Assembly (NCBI GenBank): GCA_022511465.1
Contig: JAFLRM010000001.1
Coordinates: forward strand, 1-64,000
DNA: 64,000 nucleotides
Source of the DNA: Acetatifactor sp.
GTDB taxonomy: Bacteria > Bacillota > Clostridia > Lachnospirales > Lachnospiraceae
Direction: 5' to 3'
Below, in pieces: positions 41,322 to 49,319 of the stretch. Within the stretch, counting starts at the first letter, position 1. Every line of letters begins with the position of its first letter. Both the position numbers and the translations under genes were made by a program. Under the pieces are notes generated by a model. It was not told the origin of the DNA, did no database searches, and worked only from the letters and a program-made list of their open reading frames with translations.

Positions 41322-42935
41322 ATGAAGAAAAAATGGATATACGGCATGACGGCATGTACCTTGGCAGCTGCTATGCTGACAGGATGCGGGGATGGCAATT
41401 ATTTTCTGAACCTGGAGGGAGATGGCTCAGGAACGCCTGCCGCGTTGACGGGGGAGCCTTTGCTGTCGGAGACAAAGATTGCTATTTTAAATTATGAATT
41501 ACAATATCAGTCGGGAGAATTCTCGCAGGAAGACTATCAGGCACTGGCAGCTCTGTACAAAGAAGCAGGTTTGATCCGCAAGCAGCGGGATATGCTGGAG
41601 CAGTGCTATCGCCTGTACGATGATGAACATGCTTTTGAGGAGCTGCAGACCATCGCTGTCAATCTGGCGGAGGAGGATGCTGCAATCTTGGGAGAAGCGC
41701 AGACTATGTTGCAGAATCTGGAGCTGGAAGATTATCTGGGTGAGAGTATTCATATGATTTTCGGTCAAACATGGTTTGACACCATGATGCCAAAGCTGGG
41801 AGCAGGTATGCGCAGCTATTTCCTCTGTAAGGATGGGCAGACTGTGCTCACGATCCAAGTGGGCTATGATGAGACGGGAGTGCCTTTTTCCAATGTCTGG
41901 CACAATGCGGGGGATCAGACTACACTGCTTAGCTGGACAGAAAACACGGTACAGCTGCTCACCACCGATCTTGTGGAGGAGAATTACAACGGAGACTTCA
42001 CTCTGTGGACAATAAACGGAAACAGTGGTGATATCAAAAAAGAGCAGGGAACCATGGCGAACGGTATCTACACCGGAGTGTATCAGGTTGAGCTTCACAT
42101 TGGCAGTGCCGGCGGAGATGTGTATGATCTTTGGTCCAACAGAAACAATATGAGTTACTCTACTTATGTCGGAGCCTTTGACGGATCCGGCGTGACGACT
42201 GTGGATCAGCCCTCTGCTTCCAATCTGGCCTCCTTTGTGGAGGGAAGCGATCATGGTACCTGTGTGGTGTATGCTTACGATGAGAATAAAGAGAATTGTC
42301 TCTTTATTGGAGTTGTGGATGCAGAGGAAGCGGAGAACTTCGCTTTTGGCATAGGGGCTATGGGAATATCTGCATATCCGAGTTTGTTGATCTATGAGCC
42401 GGTGGAACAGACTGAACCAGAAGGCGGAGAGACCGAAGAAGTGCCACAGGTGCGGATCTTTGACGGACAGATCCAGTTCTTCTCCGGCAATAAGTGGGTG
42501 ACTTTGGGTAGTGTGAGCCAGTATCAGAAAGAAGATCCCTTCCGCGGCTACGGCGAGCAGAAAGTGCAGTCCGATGAAGCCAAGCGTAATGCCGCGAGCA
42601 GTGAAGAGGGAGAACGCGGCAAAAACGGTCAGGGAGTGGGCAGCATAGAACCGGAGAAACCTACCGCACCGAGCACGCCTAGCACTCCTTCCACCACAAG
42701 GCCCAGCAGGCCTTCCACTACGACACCAAGTACACCCTCGGTACCTTCTACACCTGCACCTGCGCCCAGTACGCCGCCGGCACCCTCTTACGATGACGAC
42801 GATGATGACGATGATGACGGCGGAAATTATGACAATGGAAATAATAGCGACGATGGTCAGGACAACAACGGCGGCGGAGACACCGGAAACGAAGGCGGAG
42901 ACGTGGATATTGAGTGGACGCCGGATCTAATGTAA
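41322..42935 (+). CDS. Lipoprotein with Pro/Ser/Thr-rich linker and poly-Asp acidic tail
   Basis: Lipobox LTGC; PSTPSTPSTTRPSRPSTTTPSTPSVPSTPAPAPSTPPAPSYDDDDDDDDDGG C-terminus. Confidence 0.8.
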   Translation: MKKKWIYGMTACTLAAAMLTGCGDGNYFLNLEGDGSGTPAALTGEPLLSETKIAILNYELQYQSGEFSQEDYQALAALYKEAGLIRKQRDMLEQCYRLYDDEHAFEELQTIAVNLAEEDAAILGEAQTMLQNLELEDYLGESIHMIFGQTWFDTMMPKLGAGMRSYFLCKDGQTVLTIQVGYDETGVPFSNVWHNAGDQTTLLSWTENTVQLLTTDLVEENYNGDFTLWTINGNSGDIKKEQGTMANGIYTGVYQVELHIGSAGGDVYDLWSNRNNMSYSTYVGAFDGSGVTTVDQPSASNLASFVEGSDHGTCVVYAYDENKENCLFIGVVDAEEAENFAFGIGAMGISAYPSLLIYEPVEQTEPEGGETEEVPQVRIFDGQIQFFSGNKWVTLGSVSQYQKEDPFRGYGEQKVQSDEAKRNAASSEEGERGKNGQGVGSIEPEKPTAPSTPSTPSTTRPSRPSTTTPSTPSVPSTPAPAPSTPPAPSYDDDDDDDDDGGNYDNGNNSDDGQDNNGGGDTGNEGGDVDIEWTPDLM

Positions 42936-42962
42936 AGAATAAAGAGGAAAAGGTTAAACAAA

Positions 42963-43190
42963 ATGCGCGTTGGAATTGATCTATTGTGGGTTAGGCCAGG
43001 TCTTTGTGGCGGCACAGAGTCTTTTATCCGCAGTATTTTTGTCAAGAAAGCAAGGCTGCGCAGATTTGAGACTTCCCGGGACTGTGATCATCCTACCACC
43101 TTTGTTCGGGCGGAACTTTGCAAGGAATTTCCGTTTTGAGACCTGGGAATCCATGATGACTACGGTTTTTTTCTGTAAATGAAGCCTCAG
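42963..43190 (+). pseudogene. Chimeric GT4-GT2 glycosyltransferase pseudogene
   Basis: MRVGIDLLWVRPGLCGGTESFIRSIF (GT4 N-terminus) fused in frame to VKKARLRRFETSRDCDHPTTFVRAELCKEFPF*DLGIHDDYGFFL*MK, matching VKKARNRNFETSRDWNHPTTFVRAELYKKYPFRDLGIHDDYGFFLQMK of the GT2 at 38308-39057. Confidence 0.88.
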
Positions 43191-43208
43191 GTAATTGTAC
43201 CTGAGGCT
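43183..43208. repeat. 11-bp perfect inverted repeat
   Basis: agcctcaggta-attg-tacctgaggct; no T-tract on either side. Confidence 0.75.
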
Positions 43209-43248
43209 GAACTTTGAGACTATTAGTAATAGATATTTATTTTTTTAC

Positions 43249-43277
43249 TTGAAAAAATACATCAATTGATGCATAAT
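43249..43277 (+). promoter_or_regulatory. Promoter of toxin-antitoxin module with embedded palindrome
   Basis: TTGAAA 43249-43254, 17-nt spacer, CATAAT 43272-43277; perfect CATCAATTGATG palindrome 43260-43271 inside the spacer. Confidence 0.6.
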
Positions 43278-43321
43278 ATTAGATATAAGAATTAAATGAT
43301 ACAAAGGAAAGGAGGAGAAGG

Positions 43322-43717
43322 ATGACGAATCCGAATAGCTTTATTGAATTAAAAGAAAATGTGCAAAGGCATTTGGAAGATGTCAAAAATGCTCTAGACT
43401 CTCCCAATTGCCAAATTGACATTTTGCCCACCAAGAAAGGACAGTCAGAAACGGATCCTTACTCTACGGCGTACACAATGTTGAAGCTGGAATATGATAG
43501 TTCAGATGTCAAAGAGGTTCTGAAAAAGCTAAAAGTCGAAGATTATATTGAAAGTATCAAAGATAATAGAAAGATCGACAGCCCCCCATTTTGGGTGTTT
43601 GGCACTGAAATATCTGAAAATCAAATTTATATAAAAGAAAAATTACGAGACCATAATAATATATTTTGTGTTTCGTTTCATTTTCCGAAATACCCGCTTA
43701 AAAAGGGGCCTTATTGA
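43322..43717 (+). CDS. MqsR-like toxin (type II TA, RelE/MqsR fold ribonuclease family)
   Basis: LKLEYDSSDVKEVLKKLKVEDYIESIKDN...PPFWVFGTEISENQIYIKEKLRDHNNIFCVSFHFPKYPL matches the MqsR family pattern; followed by a MqsA-like gene. Confidence 0.75.
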   Translation: MTNPNSFIELKENVQRHLEDVKNALDSPNCQIDILPTKKGQSETDPYSTAYTMLKLEYDSSDVKEVLKKLKVEDYIESIKDNRKIDSPPFWVFGTEISENQIYIKEKLRDHNNIFCVSFHFPKYPLKKGPY

Positions 43718-43748
43718 TGGTTTACTACAGATGAATACTATAAATTCT

Positions 43749-43768
43749 CAGGGAGATGTTTCTCCCTG
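43749..43768 (+). repeat. Hairpin between toxin and antitoxin genes
   Basis: cagggaga-tgtt-tctccctg perfect 8-bp stem. Confidence 0.7.
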
Positions 43769-43869
43769 GAGGATTTTATACATAAAGCATATTATATGCT
43801 AGTATGGAGACTACTATTAAAATGAATATTCTAGATACTAATTTAGCAATATTGCAGGAGGAAAAAAAT

Positions 43870-44898
43870 ATGGAAAGAGAGGAGAAGAAAACACTTTTGT
43901 ATAATTGTCCATTTTGTGAAGAGATGCATGAAGTTCAGATCAAAGATTATTGGGCAAGAACAACGGTAAAAGAAGAAGAAGTGGAATATCAAAAGACTGT
44001 TTACTATTGTGGACAAAGTGATGAAGAATTTACGCCTGCAGATATTATGGATGTTAATTTATTGAAGGCGAGAGATGCCTATCGTAGAAAGAAGAATTTT
44101 TTGACTTCGGGGGATATCAAAGCAATAAGGACAAAATATGATTTGACGCAAAAGGAATATGCAAGGCTTTTGGGTGTTGGAGATGCAACAATTCAGCGAT
44201 ATGAGACCAAGGCAATACAGGACAATATATATGATAATTTGATGCGATTGACGAATCAAAATCCGAGCTATTGTCTTGAACTTCTTGAACAAAACAAAGC
44301 AGCATTTGAAAGTGCAAGATACGAACAGATCAAAAGAGGTGTTGCCTATCAAATTAAGCTGTACGGTGAAGATTTTTACTTGGAAGAAGCGATTAAGGTA
44401 AAATATGTGGATTATGATGATTGCAACAGTTGCAATGGATATATTCTGCTAAGCTTGGATAAGGTGAAAAATCTATTAGTTTATTTTGCCACATACATTC
44501 CGGAGTTATATAAAGTAAAATTAATGAAGCTGCTATGGTATACAGATGCTGAATCATATCGCCAATATGGTCATTCTATTACCGGATTAGTGTATCAACA
44601 TATGCCGTTAGGCGCTGTGCCAATAGCCCATAACGAAATTATGGGATTGGGCTGTATAAAAGTAGAAGAGCAAGTGCATGATGATTATGTTGCCCAGAGA
44701 GTGTATCCGAATAAGAATATCAGCATAAATAACTTTTCAATAGAAGAGCTTGGAGTCTTACAAAGAGTGACAGAGAAATTTATACACTATTCTACCAAAA
44801 AGATAGTGGAATATATGCATGAGGAAACAGCATATAAGTGCACCGGACCAAATGAGATTATAGAGTTTACAAATAAAAATAAGATAAGAAATCTATAA
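43870..44898 (+). CDS. MqsA-type (YgiT zinc finger + HTH) antitoxin fused to a Panacea/DUF4065 domain
   Basis: CPFCEEMHEV...YYCGQSDEEF zinc-binding Cys pairs; LTSGDIKAIRTKYDLTQKEYARLLGVGDATIQRYETKAIQD HTH; KVKNLLVYFATYIPELYKVKLMKLLWYTDAESYRQYGHSITGLVYQHMPLGAVP DUF4065; ATG 43870 has aggagg RBS. Confidence 0.82.
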   Translation: MEREEKKTLLYNCPFCEEMHEVQIKDYWARTTVKEEEVEYQKTVYYCGQSDEEFTPADIMDVNLLKARDAYRRKKNFLTSGDIKAIRTKYDLTQKEYARLLGVGDATIQRYETKAIQDNIYDNLMRLTNQNPSYCLELLEQNKAAFESARYEQIKRGVAYQIKLYGEDFYLEEAIKVKYVDYDDCNSCNGYILLSLDKVKNLLVYFATYIPELYKVKLMKLLWYTDAESYRQYGHSITGLVYQHMPLGAVPIAHNEIMGLGCIKVEEQVHDDYVAQRVYPNKNISINNFSIEELGVLQRVTEKFIHYSTKKIVEYMHEETAYKCTGPNEIIEFTNKNKIRNL

Positions 44899-44914
44899 TT
44901 TCTAAATTTTACGT

Positions 44915-44961
44915 AAAAATCAATAGTTTTATGGAGGATATCCATAAAACTATTGATTTTT
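44915..44961. terminator. Strong, potentially bidirectional intrinsic terminator
   Basis: aaaaatcaatagttttatgga-ggata-tccataaaactattgattttt: 21-bp perfect stem, A-tract and T-tract at the ends. Confidence 0.85.
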
Positions 44962-45020
44962 TGTTTATAAAGACATGTGCAAAAGCTGAACATTGTGAAT
45001 AAAACCACGGAAACTCAAGG

Positions 45021-45049
45021 TTGCGCACATAGATTATCAGTGGTATAAT
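45021..45049 (+). promoter_or_regulatory. SigA-type promoter (TTGCGC-17-TATAAT, extended -10)
   Basis: TTGCGC 45021-45026, TATAAT 45044-45049, TGG upstream of -10. Confidence 0.65.
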
Positions 45050-45085
45050 ATGCCAACGAGAGATGTGTTGTGAAATGGGGGACAT

Positions 45086-45640
45086 ATGCTAAAGTTTAAC
45101 AGTTATCTGCCCAGAATTTTTTATAAGTTGAATCGTGTGAAATATGGTAAAAAACTAGTGTTGCATGGTTGGCCGTTTGTATTCCGATTTTCGGCGGCTG
45201 CTATTGAGATAGGAAGCGGATGTACGATCAACAGCGGTTTCTTTTCTAATCTTCTCGGATTGTATCATAGAACCATCGTGGTAGCTAGAGGGAATGGCAG
45301 AATAAAGATTGGTGACAACACAGGAATTTCCGGGGCTACCATCTATGCTTGGGAGGACATTCAGATTGGGAATAACTGTATTATTGGGGCGAATGTCAAG
45401 ATTTTTGACACGGATTTTCATCCGGTAGATGCCGAAGAGCGCCTGCGCGGAAACCGCGATGCGGTGAAGACAAGACCGGTAAAGATTGGTAATAATGTGT
45501 TTATCGGGGTAAACTCTATTATCCTGAAGGGCACCGAGTTGGGGAATAACTGCGTGGTAGGCGCGGGAAGTGTTGTGAGCGGTAAGTTTAACGATGGAGA
45601 GATCATCGCAGGTAATCCGGCGAGGGTGATAGCAGAGTAA
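45086..45640 (+). CDS. Hexapeptide-repeat acyltransferase
   Basis: Left-handed beta-helix repeats IGDNTGISGATIYAWEDIQIGNNCIIGANVKIFDTDFHP ... IGNNVFIGVNSIILKGTELGNNCVVGAGSVV. Confidence 0.92.
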   Translation: MLKFNSYLPRIFYKLNRVKYGKKLVLHGWPFVFRFSAAAIEIGSGCTINSGFFSNLLGLYHRTIVVARGNGRIKIGDNTGISGATIYAWEDIQIGNNCIIGANVKIFDTDFHPVDAEERLRGNRDAVKTRPVKIGNNVFIGVNSIILKGTELGNNCVVGAGSVVSGKFNDGEIIAGNPARVIAE

Positions 45641-45664
45641 ATCAACGTGGGAAAGGCTTTGGCA

Positions 45665-46864
45665 ATGAGAATCTTTCAGATTAACATCTGCGGCAATCTC
45701 AGTACAGGGAAGCTCGCGGTGGAGATAGCGAAAAACCTGAAGCAAAATGGTGATGAGTCCCTTATCGCATTTGCAAGGAACGAAATAGCCGACGGCGTTG
45801 ACTATTATAGGATCGGTAGCCGCTTAAATGTCTTGTGGCATGCTGCAATGAGCCGATTGACAGATCGGGCGGGGTTTTATTCTAAGCGGTCAACCAGGAA
45901 GCTGATACATGAGATTGAAAAGTATCGGCCCGACATCATTCAGCTTCATAATCTGCATGGCTATTACCTTAATATAGAGATATTGTTTCACTTTTTAAGA
46001 GAATATGGGAGGCCGGTGGTCTGGACATTGCATGACTGCTGGGCATTCACAGGGCATTGTTGTTACTTTGACTATACACAATGTAATAAATGGGAGACGG
46101 GCTGTTCGGATTGTCCTGCCATTGATAGATATCCCAAAGCCTTTGTAGATGGATCCTCAAGGAATTATACACAGAAAGAGGCATTGTTTACTTCCATTGA
46201 GAATATGACGTTGGTCACCCCATCGCACTGGTTGAAAGGGCGGGTAGAGCGTTCTTTTCTGAAAAAATATCCTGTGGAAATGATCTACAACGGAATTGAT
46301 CTGGCATATTTTCGTCCGGGGATTGATGCGGAGCTTGTGAGGCAGGAGTATCATCTGGAAGAGAAGACAATTATATTAGGGGTTGCGAGCGCTTGGGATG
46401 CAAGAAAGGGACTGCTGTATTTTCAGGCACTGGCGGACAGACTTCCAGACAAATATCAGATTCTCATGGTAGGGCTCAAACCTAAACAAATAGAACGGTT
46501 GGACAGAAGAATCCTGGGGTTAGGGCTTATCCGGGATGTAAAAACGCTTGCCCGGCTCTATGCGGCGGCGGACATATTCCTGAATGCCAGCGTGGAGGAA
46601 ACTTTCGGGTTGACAACGATTGAGGCACTGGCTTGCGGGACATATACCATTGTCCTGCGCGATACAGCCTGCGCGGAGATAGCCAAATTGAGCGGCGGAA
46701 AAGTTGCGGAGCGTAACCTTCAAGCGATTGAGGATGCTATTTATGAATATGATCCACAAAAAAAAGTGAAGCCGATCGACCCGAAACTGTTTTCGGGAGA
46801 AATCTATGCCCAAAATATGATTCGGTTATATAAGGAAAAGTTAAAAATACAGTTTACTGATTGA
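45665..46864 (+). CDS. GT4 family glycosyltransferase
   Basis: QLHNLHGYYLNIEILF, WTLHDCWAFTGHCCYFDYTQCNKWETGCSDCP, NASVEETFGLTTIEALACGT. Confidence 0.93.
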   Translation: MRIFQINICGNLSTGKLAVEIAKNLKQNGDESLIAFARNEIADGVDYYRIGSRLNVLWHAAMSRLTDRAGFYSKRSTRKLIHEIEKYRPDIIQLHNLHGYYLNIEILFHFLREYGRPVVWTLHDCWAFTGHCCYFDYTQCNKWETGCSDCPAIDRYPKAFVDGSSRNYTQKEALFTSIENMTLVTPSHWLKGRVERSFLKKYPVEMIYNGIDLAYFRPGIDAELVRQEYHLEEKTIILGVASAWDARKGLLYFQALADRLPDKYQILMVGLKPKQIERLDRRILGLGLIRDVKTLARLYAAADIFLNASVEETFGLTTIEALACGTYTIVLRDTACAEIAKLSGGKVAERNLQAIEDAIYEYDPQKKVKPIDPKLFSGEIYAQNMIRLYKEKLKIQFTD

Positions 46865-46894
46865 GCGGTTAAAGGAATGGGGATTAGGCTGCAT

Positions 46895-48049
46895 ATGAAG
46901 ATTGTTCATGTATGTTTGTGCGGAATATTTACAGATGGGTTAAGCTATCAAGAGAACTTGTTGACAAAATACCACGTAAAGGCAGGGTATGAAGTAACTG
47001 TCATAGCTCCTCAATGGGTATATGCAAAGGAGGGTATTGTTAAAAGTTCTGATACTAATTATTTTAACGCAGATGGTGTGAAAGTCATCCGATTGCCAAT
47101 AAAAGGGGACAAGCATTTTAATTATAGAATTAAGAAATATATAGGAGTTATAGATGCTGTTTCAAAAGAGGATCCAGATATACTATTTATTCACGGCTGC
47201 CAATTTTTAGATATATTAAGTCTTGCCCAATATTTAAAGCGTAACAAAATTAAGTGTTATGTAGATAATCACGCTGACTTTTCAAATAGTGCAACCAATT
47301 TTTTGTCAAGACATATTTTACACGGAGTACTGTGGAGGTATTGTGCTCATAGAATATTGCCATATGCTGAGCGATTTTACGGGGTATTGCCGGCCAGAGT
47401 TGATTTTTTGATCGATGTTTACCATGTGCCTAAAGAAAAAGTGGAACTGCTGATCATGGGGGTGGACGATGAGTTGGTAGCTAAAATAGAAAATTCTGAT
47501 GCTAAGAATACAGTTCGAGAGAATTTTAGTATTGCTCCGGAAGATTTCCTCATTGTTACCGGCGGAAAAATTGACATGGCAAAGCGGCAGACACTTTTCT
47601 TGATGGAGGCAGTTAAAAAGATCAATGATGAGAGATTGAAATTAGTAATATTCGGTTCGATTGAAAAAGAGATAGAAGACAAAGTGTTCCAAATGTGTGA
47701 TGGGAAGAGAATTCAGTACGTGGGCTGGGCTGATAATGAAAAGGCATATAATCTTTTTTATGCTGCGGATCTGGTAGTGTTCCCCGGCAGACACTCAGTG
47801 TATTGGGAACAAGTGGTAGGACTTGGCAAGCCGTTGATCGTAAAATATTGGGAAGGTACAACACATATTGATATAGGCGGAAATGTCATATATTTATATG
47901 AAGATGGCGTTGATTGTGTTTTGAGGCAATTGAATCAAATTATTGAGTCAAAAGAGTTATATGAAAACATGGTTAGGAGTGCGCAGGGAAAAGGGAAGCA
48001 GGAATTTTACTATAGTAACATTGCGACAAAAAGCATAAAAGCGGAATAA
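46895..48049 (+). CDS. GT4-like glycosyltransferase
   Basis: MKIVHVCLCGIFTDGLSYQENLLTKYHVKAGYEVTVIAPQW; C-terminal domain with YVGWADNEKAYNLFYAADLVVFPG. Confidence 0.85.
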   Translation: MKIVHVCLCGIFTDGLSYQENLLTKYHVKAGYEVTVIAPQWVYAKEGIVKSSDTNYFNADGVKVIRLPIKGDKHFNYRIKKYIGVIDAVSKEDPDILFIHGCQFLDILSLAQYLKRNKIKCYVDNHADFSNSATNFLSRHILHGVLWRYCAHRILPYAERFYGVLPARVDFLIDVYHVPKEKVELLIMGVDDELVAKIENSDAKNTVRENFSIAPEDFLIVTGGKIDMAKRQTLFLMEAVKKINDERLKLVIFGSIEKEIEDKVFQMCDGKRIQYVGWADNEKAYNLFYAADLVVFPGRHSVYWEQVVGLGKPLIVKYWEGTTHIDIGGNVIYLYEDGVDCVLRQLNQIIESKELYENMVRSAQGKGKQEFYYSNIATKSIKAE

Positions 48050-48053
48050 AAAA

Positions 48054-49319
48054 GTGGATGTTATGAAAAATATGGGTCATATTATTCTGAAAATTAGGAA
48101 CTCAATAGGAAGTGGGAAAAAGATCATTACAGACTTCGGGTATAATATTCTTGCCACAATAGCAGTAACTGCGGCACTTCAGCTTGTTGTATATCCATAT
48201 TTGGCTGTATGCTTTTCGGGAGAAATATATGGGCAATTACTTACCATTATGGGAGTCGCGAATGTTTTTATTAGCTCACTGGGGGGCAGCCTGAACAATG
48301 TGCGTTTGCTTCAAAAGGACTCCTATAATGAAAGAAATGTAACAGGTGACTTTAGCTTATTGCTTATAGGTTTTTCCGCTATAGGAACTTTGATTTTTGG
48401 AATGATTATTTCCATACAATTTAGAGTTCTGGGCTGGCCACTATTTATCCTCTTATTAATGGTTTGCATTGGAATCATTGAGGGCTATTGGACAGTTGCA
48501 TATAGAATTGTAATAAATTATAAAGCCTATCTGATATATAATGTCCTAATGAGCATAGGATACTTGGTTGGTATTTTCATTGCCAAGCAGATCAATATAT
48601 GGTCCATTCCTTTTATTTTAGGCGAGTTTTTCGCACTGTTATTTTTGATCAAATCTACGTTGATTTATAAAGAGCCATTTAAGATCACTCCATTATTCCC
48701 TAAAACGCTTAAGATTTATGTAATCCTTATTGGTACAAATCTAATTGTTAATGCAGTAAACTATTTAGATCGCTTTTTCTTATATCCGATTTTGGGCGGT
48801 GAGCAGGTTTCAATCTATACAGTGAGCTCTTTTGTGGGGAAAAGCATAGGACTGTTGGTTACGCCTATAGCCGGTGTTTTGCTCAGCTATTATGCACAAA
48901 GTACCTTTAAAATGACAGTTAAAAGATACTGGACGATTAACGGAATAACCTTAGTTGTGGGAGGTGTGGCAGGAATTCTTGCTGTCATCTTATCTCCATG
49001 GGTTACAGGAATCTTGTATCCGACACTTATTGAAGATGCCAGACAATATCTTTGGCTTGCTAATATAGCATCACTTATTGGAGCTTTAGCAAACATTTTA
49101 GCGCCTTCCGTATTAAAGTTTGCTAACATTTTCTGGCAAATTATTATACAACTTGCATATGTTGTTATTTACCTGGGGATGGGTTACTTATTATTACTTA
49201 ACTATGGTCTATTAGGTTTTTGTGTGGCAACACTAGCTGTTAATTTAATAAGAATGTTATTTTTGATGTTAATTGGGCATATTAGCATCAGGAACTCTGT
49301 TTTTAAACAATATGTGTGA
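48054..49319 (+). CDS. Polysaccharide flippase (Wzx-like, MATE/MOP superfamily)
   Basis: About 12 TM segments; glycan cluster context. Confidence 0.82.
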   Translation: MDVMKNMGHIILKIRNSIGSGKKIITDFGYNILATIAVTAALQLVVYPYLAVCFSGEIYGQLLTIMGVANVFISSLGGSLNNVRLLQKDSYNERNVTGDFSLLLIGFSAIGTLIFGMIISIQFRVLGWPLFILLLMVCIGIIEGYWTVAYRIVINYKAYLIYNVLMSIGYLVGIFIAKQINIWSIPFILGEFFALLFLIKSTLIYKEPFKITPLFPKTLKIYVILIGTNLIVNAVNYLDRFFLYPILGGEQVSIYTVSSFVGKSIGLLVTPIAGVLLSYYAQSTFKMTVKRYWTINGITLVVGGVAGILAVILSPWVTGILYPTLIEDARQYLWLANIASLIGALANILAPSVLKFANIFWQIIIQLAYVVIYLGMGYLLLLNYGLLGFCVATLAVNLIRMLFLMLIGHISIRNSVFKQYV

